A stretch of 64,000 bases of DNA, taken from Ostreococcus lucimarinus CCE9901 (Eukaryota > Chlorophyta > Mamiellophyceae > Mamiellales > Bathycoccaceae). Both the position numbers and the translations under genes were made by a program. The stretch spans positions 1 to 64,000 of the forward strand of contig NC_009366.1 of the NCBI RefSeq assembly GCF_000092065.1, read 5' to 3'. The notes beneath the pieces are model-generated. The model was not told where the DNA came from. It did no database searches and saw only the letters and a program-made list of their open reading frames with translations. Positions 58,276 through 64,000 of this stretch are shown piece after piece; the stretch's first letter is position 1, and each line of letters begins with the position of its first letter.

Positions 58276-59034
58276 ATGCCGCCCACCGCGCGCGAGTGGC
58301 GCCACTTCACCGCATCCAGCGACGGCACGCGCATCGAATGTCTCATCACCGATTTCCCGCGCGCCGAGGACGAGAAGCGCGCGCGCGAGGACTGGTTTAT
58401 TCTCGTCCACGCCCATCCAAAGCTCGGTGGTTGTCGACAGATGATGCTCCCGCTCGCGCGTTCTCTCGCCGCTCGCGGGCACGGCTCGGTGTGCGTCGCG
58501 CTGCGCGGTACTTCTGAGTCCCTGGGCTCGAGCACGTGGCGAGGGAGCGAGGCGGAGGGAGAGGACGTGCTCGCGGCGTGCGCGCTCGCGGCGAACGGGA
58601 CGCTCGCGGGCGCGAACGCGAACGCGCGATGTCATTTGGTCGGATATTCGTACGGTGGGACGATATGCGGGTACGCGCTGAAGAGGAAACATCCGAACGT
58701 GGCGTCGTACATCGCGATCGGGTACCCGCGAGGGTCGTACGGGTGTGGATTGTACGGAGTCGGGGCGAAGTGGTTGATGCGAGACCACTTCGACGCGCTC
58801 GCGGAGAGCGAGACGCCGAAATTGTTCATTCATCCCGAACGCGACGAGTTTACGACGGTGAAGACGATGGAAACGCTCGTAGAGGAGAAGCTCGAGCGTG
58901 GAGTGAGGGAACTGCGAGTGTTAAAGGGGGCGGATCACTTTTCCGCCGCGACGGACGCGCGCGTCGTCGAGCAGACGGTGGATTGGATCTTAGAGTTTGT
59001 GGCGCGTTGTGCGCGACGGGAGGATTCTTCTTAG
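58276..59034 (+). CDS. Alpha/beta hydrolase family protein
   Basis: A 252-residue protein of the alpha/beta-hydrolase fold from the ATG at 58276. Catalytic triad candidates: Ser in VGYSYGGT, Asp in FIHPERDEF and His in GADHFSAA. The oxyanion region VHAHPKLGG and CVALRGTSES are also typical of the family, near plant hydrolases of unknown substrate. No signal peptide; probably cytosolic or plastidic. Converges with the isoamylase gene, 65 nt apart. Confidence 0.85.
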   Translation: MPPTAREWRHFTASSDGTRIECLITDFPRAEDEKRAREDWFILVHAHPKLGGCRQMMLPLARSLAARGHGSVCVALRGTSESLGSSTWRGSEAEGEDVLAACALAANGTLAGANANARCHLVGYSYGGTICGYALKRKHPNVASYIAIGYPRGSYGCGLYGVGAKWLMRDHFDALAESETPKLFIHPERDEFTTVKTMETLVEEKLERGVRELRVLKGADHFSAATDARVVEQTVDWILEFVARCARREDSS

Positions 59035-59098
59035 AAATAGACATAGCATTTCAATAGTCAAGAGTTAGCAAGGCATCTATATATAAGGTACAGTAGCT

Positions 59099-61246
59099 CT
59101 ACTTGGCGACGAGGATAACGCTCGCGCGCGGCGCGACGTTATATCGCGACTCGACGCCAAATTTGCCCTCCGCGATGAAGTCTTCGGGCGATGGCAAGTT
59201 TGTGTCCACGACTCTCGCCCAACGCTTACCGTGAGGTGGCGCAGGTAGCGCGGCGTCGACGTAGAATTCGTGCGCGTTGAAGGCGATGTATGTATCGCCG
59301 AAACCTTGCCCGCGGTCGTGCAACGTAAACGCCAAAAACTTTGACGACGGATCGTCCCATCGATCTTCGTGCCACGTGACGTCATCGTCGTTCAAGAAGT
59401 CTTCGCGACCGAGCAAAGGGTTCGCAAGTCGGAACTTGATCATCTCGGACGAAAATCGAAAGTAGTGCGCTTTTTGCTTTTCGAGTTCGTTCCACTGAAA
59501 GTTGTTCAACTTGTCGTCGTGGCCGTACGTGTTATTATTCCCGTACCGTGTGTGACCGTACTCATCGCCCATCACCATCATGGGCGTCCCTTGAGAGATC
59601 ATCAGCGCCACTTGAAAGTTTTTCATCTGACGCCAGCGAAGTCCTCGCACCGCCTTGTCGCCAGTTTCGCCCTCGTGTCCGCAGTTCCAAGACAAGTTGT
59701 CGTTCGAGCCGTCGTTGTTTGATTCCCCGTTTGCCATGTTGTGCTTACCGTTGTAGCTGACCAGATCGTGAAGCGTGAACCCATCGTGCGCGGTGATAAA
59801 GTTGACCGAGTGGTATGGCTTGCGTTTGTTCGTGTGGTACATGTCGGCAGAGCCGCTGATGCGTCTCGCAAAGTCGCTCTTGACGCCCTCGTCGCCCTTT
59901 ATGAAGCGCCGCAACACGTCGCGATAGGCGCCGTTCCATTCAGACCAGCGGTCCCAGTTGGGGAAACTACCGACTTGGTACAGTCCGCCGCAATCCCAAG
60001 GCTCGGCGATGAGCTTGACGTGCGAAAGTTCGGGATCCTTCGCGATGGCTCGAATCACCGGAGGCGAGTTCATGGGATGTCCCTTCTCGTCCCGGCACAG
60101 CGCGCTGGCGAGATCGAAACGGAAGCCGTCGACGTGATATTCTCGCACCCAGTGTTTCAGCGAATCGACGATGAACTTGGAAACGTACGGATGGTTCGCA
60201 TTCAGCGTGTTGCCGCACCCCGTAAAGTTTAACATTTGCACGTACTTTGACGTGTCCGTCATGTAATACGTCTTGTTGTCGATTCCACGCATAGAACACA
60301 GGTTCGGCAACTCGTCGTTCATCTCTCCCGTGTGATTGTACACGACGTCGAGAATGACTTGGATCCCGGCCGCGTGTAACGCTTTCACCATCTCCTTGAA
60401 CTCTCGAGACGCTCGCGCCGCGGACGCGCCCTTTGTGCCGAACCGCGACATCGGCGCGAAGAAACTCATCGTACTGTAACCCCACGTGTTTATCATGTGA
60501 TCGCGCGGGTTCGGAATGCGTTGAAACTCCATCTCGTCGTATTCGAACACCGGCAAGAGCTCGACGACGTTGACGCCGAGCGCTTTCAAGTGATCCACCC
60601 TGGCGGCGACGCCCGCGTACGAACCTCTCGTCTTCTCATCCAACCCCGAGCTCGCATCCGCGGTGAACGCGCGCACCGTCATTTCATAAACGATCATATC
60701 TTTCTCTTCGATCTTCGGCGATTCCACGCCCGCCCAATCGAACGGCTCGGATTCGAAATCGTACCCGCTCAACATGTCGGGATCGTTGACGTCGCCGTGC
60801 GTCGCGTGTTTCGGCCCTTCCCCGAAAACCTTCCTTCGCGCCTCCACGAGCGGCGCGTACGGATCCATCATCACCCGATCCTCGTACCATCGCGCGCCCG
60901 TCTCCCACCCCCCCGCGCCCTTGCATCGATACCCGTACCTCGCCCCTCGTCTCGGCGCCCCGCGCTCGACGCGCGCGTGCCACACGTTCCCCGTCCTCGT
61001 CATCGGCACCTCCCACCGCGGCGTCGCCTCGCTCCAATCATCGCTCTCATCGTACACGCACAGGCTCACCTCGCTCGCGCTCTCGCTGTACGTCGCGAAG
61101 TTTATCCCTCCCGACGTCGTCGCCGTCGGTCCCAGCGGCGCCGGTTCGCCGCTCGAAATCTCCAATCCATCCGTCCTCGTCCCTCTCGCCGTCGCCGTCG
61201 CCCTCGCGCGCGCGCCGTCCGGTCTCGACGCGCGCGCGCCGCCCAT
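59099..61246 (-). CDS. Isoamylase-type starch debranching enzyme
   Basis: A 715-residue GH13 enzyme that hydrolyses alpha-1,6 branches in plastid starch. ATG at 61246 gives a transit-like leader ([22 protein letters not shown]); the frame is open further to 61381. It has the N-terminal CBM48-like domain and all catalytic regions: DVVYNHTGE (I), [10 protein letters not shown] with the nucleophile Asp (II), [18 protein letters not shown] with the acid Glu (III) and [14 protein letters not shown] (IV). All catalytic residues are present, so ISA1- or ISA3-type rather than the non-catalytic ISA2. Divergent from prefoldin 3. Confidence 0.95.
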   Translation of the reverse strand: MGGARASRPDGARARATATARGTRTDGLEISSGEPAPLGPTATTSGGINFATYSESASEVSLCVYDESDDWSEATPRWEVPMTRTGNVWHARVERGAPRRGARYGYRCKGAGGWETGARWYEDRVMMDPYAPLVEARRKVFGEGPKHATHGDVNDPDMLSGYDFESEPFDWAGVESPKIEEKDMIVYEMTVRAFTADASSGLDEKTRGSYAGVAARVDHLKALGVNVVELLPVFEYDEMEFQRIPNPRDHMINTWGYSTMSFFAPMSRFGTKGASAARASREFKEMVKALHAAGIQVILDVVYNHTGEMNDELPNLCSMRGIDNKTYYMTDTSKYVQMLNFTGCGNTLNANHPYVSKFIVDSLKHWVREYHVDGFRFDLASALCRDEKGHPMNSPPVIRAIAKDPELSHVKLIAEPWDCGGLYQVGSFPNWDRWSEWNGAYRDVLRRFIKGDEGVKSDFARRISGSADMYHTNKRKPYHSVNFITAHDGFTLHDLVSYNGKHNMANGESNNDGSNDNLSWNCGHEGETGDKAVRGLRWRQMKNFQVALMISQGTPMMVMGDEYGHTRYGNNNTYGHDDKLNNFQWNELEKQKAHYFRFSSEMIKFRLANPLLGREDFLNDDDVTWHEDRWDDPSSKFLAFTLHDRGQGFGDTYIAFNAHEFYVDAALPAPPHGKRWARVVDTNLPSPEDFIAEGKFGVESRYNVAPRASVILVAK

Positions 61247-61485
61247 CGCGCGTCGCGCGTCGCGCGCGCGCGTCGTCGCGCGCCGTCGTCGCGCGCGCGA
61301 TGCCGTCCCGACGCGATTCAAATCGCTTCGCGCGACGCGCGCGCCGCCGTCGCGCGTCGCGCGCGCCGCGCCGGGGCGCATGCGTTCGCGCCGCGCCGCG
61401 CGTCGCGCGCGCGACGATCGCGCGGCGCGCGTCGACGAGCGCGGACGACGACGACGACGACCGCGGCGTCAAAAAGCGACGCGGG

Positions 61486-62233
61486 ATGGCGGACGCGACG
61501 ACGACGGCGACGACGGCGACGGCGACGGCGGGCGCGAGCGCGGGCGTGCCCGGGGCCAAGGTGCGCGCGACGGCGCGACGCGCGCGCGAGGAAAACCGAC
61601 GACGCGACGCGCGCGATCGCGTTGACTCGCGGGACGAACGTCCGGTCGACGTCGAAACGACGAACGACGACGACGCGCGCGCGCGAGCGCGCGAGAGACT
61701 GACGTGCGACGCGTCGGACGCATACGCGATAGTTCATCGAGGACGTCGCGGCGCACGTGGGCGAGCGCGCGATCGATGAGGTCATGGAGGAGATGCGCGC
61801 GCGGTACGGACGATACAAACGCCTCGAGGCGGAGCTGCAGCAGGCGCGGATACGACTCTCGACGCAGCTGCCGGACGTGCGGCGATCGCTCGAGGCCGTG
61901 GAGACGCTGTGTGAGAAGCGCGATCGCGGCGACGCGAGCGGGACGACGGTGAAGTATCAGTTGACCGAGGCGACGTTCGCGGAGGCGACGGTGGAGACGC
62001 CGGAGAGCGCGTACCTGTGGCTCGGGGCGAACGTGATGCTGGAGTACACGCTGGACGAGGCGAAGGAACTGTTGGAGACGAACGTGACGGCGTGCGAGAG
62101 CGGGCTGGAGGCGAACGCGAGGGATTTGGCGGTTTTGAAGGACAACGCGACAATCATGGAGGTGAACATGGCGCGCGTGTATAATTTCGACGTCAAGCGC
62201 CAGCGCGAGCGCGAGGCGGCGGCGGCGAAGTGA
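61486..62233 (+). CDS. PFD3: Prefoldin subunit 3 (spliced)
   Basis: A 191-residue alpha-type prefoldin subunit, part of the hexameric jellyfish-shaped chaperone that hands actin and tubulin to the CCT chaperonin. Exon 1 (61486-61560) codes MADATTTAT...GVPGAK; exon 2 (61733-62233) begins FIEDVAAHVGERAID, giving GVPGAK|FIEDV, close to the known GIPEAVFVEDV start of human VBP1. Conserved coiled-coil arms and the YLWLGANVMLEYTLDEAKELLE and IMEVNMARVYNFDVKRQRE segments are diagnostic. The phase-0 join is required since exon 2 lacks a start at the right place. Confidence 0.95.
61561..61732 (+). other. Intron of the prefoldin 3 gene (172 nt)
   Basis: Donor AAG|GTGCGC, ACTGAC at 61698-61703 (A at 61702, 30 nt before the end), acceptor GCGATAG|TTC. 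Phase 0. The spliced protein matches the family at the junction. Confidence 0.92.
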
Positions 62234-62310
62234 GCGTCGCGTCGACCGCTCGAACCGCAACACGGATTAGGACGCTTAGAATGAATGAGAGAGCGATTCG
62301 CGCCCACCGC

Positions 62311-62367
62311 GCCGCGCCCGCCGCGCCGTCCCGCACGCCTCGCCGCGCCCGCCGCGCCGTCCCGCAC
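62311..62367 (+). repeat. 26-nt direct repeat upstream of MsrA
   Basis: 62311-62336 and 62342-62367 are the same 26-nt CG-rich sequence, offset by 31 nt. Since 31 is not a multiple of three, the copies would be read in different frames if coding, which suggests it lies in the 5' UTR, and supports choosing the MsrA start at 62380 over the ATG at 62281. Confidence 0.8.
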
Positions 62368-62379
62368 ACCTCTCCGCGC

Positions 62380-63183
62380 ATGCGCGCCGTCGCGCGCGCG
62401 CCCGCCGCCCTCGTCGCGCGCGAGCGACGCGCGACGATTCGTTCGAACCGCGCGCGTCGCGACGCGCGCGTCGACGCGACGAATGAGAGAGAAAACGCGA
62501 CGTCATCGCCCATCACCCGACGCGGCATCATCAACGCCGCGTCGCTCGCCCTGGCCGCGCCGCTCGCGATCGACGCCGCGCACGACCTCGGTTTCATCAC
62601 CGGTGACGAGGATTTACCCGCGGATTTACCCGCGGTCGGCGCGAACGAGGCCGTGGCCGTGTTCGCGGGAGGATGCTTTTGGTGCATGACGGCGCCGTTC
62701 GAGACGCTCGACGGCGTGCGCGCGGTGACGAGCGGGTTCATCGGTGGCGACGTGGCGCGTCCTCGATATCGCGACGTGGGATCGGGAAAGACTGGTCACG
62801 TCGAAAGCGTGAGAGTGGTGTACGACGCGGCGAAGACGAGTTATGAAAAGTTGTTGAGCGTTTACTGGCGTCAAATAGACGCGACGAGAGACGACGGGCA
62901 GTTCGTGGACGCGGGCAAACAATATCGCCCGGTTATCTGGGCGATGGACGACGCGCAGAAGCGGGCGGCGGAGAAGTCAAAGGAAGAGCTCGAACGGGCG
63001 AACGTGTTCGGGGCGCCGATTAAAGTTGAAGTCGTGGACGCGAGCGGGATGACTTTTTGGCCGGCGGAGCGATACCATCAAGATTATTATTTGAAGAACC
63101 CGAATAGATATCGGTTCTATCGCGCGGTGTCCGGGCGAGACGAGTACATCGCATCGGTTTGGGGCATCGAGCGGTCGTCGTGA
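62380..63183 (+). CDS. MSRA: Peptide methionine sulfoxide reductase MsrA, organelle-targeted
   Basis: A 267-residue MsrA that reduces methionine-S-sulfoxide in proteins. Catalytic site AVFAGGCFWCMTAPFE, then GFIGGD, GHVESVRVVYD, and the ending AERYHQDYYLKNPNRYRFYRAVSGR are conserved. The long N-terminus (about 90 residues) reads as a transit peptide followed by ITRRGIINAASLALAAPLAIDAAHDLGF, i.e. a twin-arginine-like motif plus a hydrophobic stretch, as in thylakoid-lumen proteins. An in-frame ATG exists at 62281, making the protein 33 residues longer. TGA is at 63181. Confidence 0.9.
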   Translation: MRAVARAPAALVARERRATIRSNRARRDARVDATNERENATSSPITRRGIINAASLALAAPLAIDAAHDLGFITGDEDLPADLPAVGANEAVAVFAGGCFWCMTAPFETLDGVRAVTSGFIGGDVARPRYRDVGSGKTGHVESVRVVYDAAKTSYEKLLSVYWRQIDATRDDGQFVDAGKQYRPVIWAMDDAQKRAAEKSKEELERANVFGAPIKVEVVDASGMTFWPAERYHQDYYLKNPNRYRFYRAVSGRDEYIASVWGIERSS

Positions 63184-63546
63184 GTGAGTGTTTGCGGGTC
63201 AATCGCTCGATGTCCGAACGCGGGCGTCGCGCGGTTTGGAGGACGCGCGTGAGATCCTCAGAAGTTAGTTAATGTGAGTAGTTTTATCGTTGTAGTCGTT
63301 ATGTGCCGGAATCGCTGACGGATGATCGATCAGAAAGCGAGGCGAACGAAGAGCGCGGGTGAGGGAGACGACTCGAAGGCGCGTAAAGGGAACCACGAAG
63401 TGCACATACGTATGTGGTTCAATAACACGCCAAAGTCATCTCTCGTATCATCTCGCGCGTTCGTTCGCTACTAAACAATGTGATCCGATCGGGTTCTCCG
63501 CCTTCCGATTTCCAGCTGTAAATCAATTCGTTCGCCCGTTATTTAT
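63184..63546. other. Intergenic region between MsrA and helicase
   Basis: 363 nt between convergent genes, lower in GC than the coding parts. It contains a hairpin-capable sequence (GAACCAC at about 63388, GTGGTTC at about 63413) and an ACTAAC-like hexamer on the minus strand at 63264. No protein frame is convincing. Confidence 0.5.
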
Positions 63547-63786
63547 TTAATACGGTCTCGATCCGAATGGGTTTCCGCCGCCACTGCCGCCGCCACCAGC
63601 CCAGCCGCCGCCGCCGCCGCCGCCGTAGCCGCCGCCACCGCCGCCGCCGTAGCCGCCGCCTCGTTGCGGGCCACCGTAGCCGCCGCCTCCCCCGTAGCCG
63701 CCACCACCACCGCCGTAGCCGCCGCCGCCGCCGCCGTAGCCGCCGCCGCCGCCGCCGTAGCCGCCGCCGCCGCCGCCGTAGCCGCC

Positions 63787-63821
<35 letters not shown>

Positions 63822-64000
63822 CGCGACGACCACCACCACCGCGACGACCGCCCTTGGGGCGACCGAACCCGGCAGAACGCGCCATCTCTTCAATTTCCGG
63901 CGACACGATTTGGTTCGCGTCGCGAAGAATGGGGATGAGCTTGCGAGCCATGTTGCCTTCGCCGCCGTCGATGAACGAGAACGCCCAGCCCTTTTTGCCG
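63547..64000 (-). CDS. DEAD-box RNA helicase C-terminus with glycine-rich tail (partial)
   Basis: Only the last about 150 residues are inside the window; the start lies beyond 64000. The visible frame begins GKKGWAFSFIDGGEGNMARKLIPILRDANQIVSPEIEEMARSAG, the end of the second RecA-like domain and C-terminal segment of the DBP2/p68/DDX3-like DEAD-box group (compare ARDLIKVLREANQ.V...L). Then come a basic linker and about seven GGYGG blocks (GGGGGGGYGG, ending PFGSRPY), an RGG-like RNA-binding tail. Processing of mRNA or rRNA is the likely role. Which helicase cannot be told from this part. Confidence 0.8.

Overview
The window is a chromosome end of a very compact, GC-rich nuclear genome. It opens with 25 perfect plant-type telomere units (CCCTAAA), and the genes are those of a photosynthetic eukaryote: isoamylase, a chlorophyll-binding-family protein, GDP-L-galactose phosphorylase, ferredoxin-sulfite reductase and many proteins with Arg/Ala/Ser/Thr-rich organelle transit peptides. 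Tiny intergenic gaps (often 20-100 nt), few and short introns, and this gene set fit a picoprasinophyte green alga of the Mamiellales, most likely Ostreococcus. The species call is inference from gene content and style, not from a database match.

Layout. 1-2.7 kb: telomere, about 0.7 kb of gene-free subtelomere, then a lower-GC EF-hand membrane protein gene. 2.7-19.1 kb: branchpoint-binding protein SF1, a mitochondrial ATP synthase 24-kDa subunit, a SET protein, an Iojap/RsfS factor, a tandem thioredoxin-fold protein, an ABCG half-transporter, a RAMA+JAMM (MPND-like) protein, bystin, a MORN protein and an EME1-like nuclease subunit. 19.4-20.9 kb: a protein made of nine near-identical 37-residue zinc-ribbon repeats. 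21-32 kb: a disordered basic protein, POLD2 and MSI1 (head to head), an mTERF-like protein, sulfite reductase, polyprenol reductase and an Hsp110-type chaperone. 32-45 kb: a secreted orphan, a small membrane protein, MATE, peroxiredoxin, amidophosphoribosyltransferase, mitoribosomal mS38 and mS41, a coiled-coil protein, a large acidic WD-like protein and a K+-dependent Na+/Ca2+ exchanger. 45-64 kb: an unknown protein, GDP-L-galactose phosphorylase with a long leader, DHODH, an ELIP-like protein, a UBAP2L/Lingerer-like UBA protein, a mitochondrial carrier, a [2Fe-2S] ferredoxin-like protein, cis-prenyltransferase, a DPFAGGGTT/SCPY amino-methyltransferase, a beta-hydroxyacid dehydrogenase, an alpha/beta hydrolase, isoamylase, prefoldin 3, MsrA, and the C-terminus of a DEAD-box helicase cut by the window end.

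Splicing. I reconstructed nine introns by joining reading frames that make a coherent protein. All nine carry ACTRAY (ACTGAC in seven, ACTGAT and ACTAAC once each) with the presumed branch adenosine 18-37 nt before the acceptor AG, and eight of nine donors read G(T/C)RCG or close to it, with C at +4. The introns sit mostly at the 5' ends of genes and hide short first exons in several (EF-hand, ABCG, MORN, 21-kb protein, UBAP2L-like). The factor that reads the branch site, SF1, is encoded in the same window and is unusual: two ULM-like motifs, two RRMs and no zinc knuckle.

There are no rRNA or tRNA genes, mobile elements or CRISPR arrays that I can see. Most neighbouring genes are unrelated housekeeping functions, but a few pairs may matter: POLD2/MSI1 share a 174-nt divergent promoter, mS38/mS41 are adjacent in tandem, and cis-prenyltransferase and polyprenol reductase are both steps of polyprenol/dolichol metabolism.
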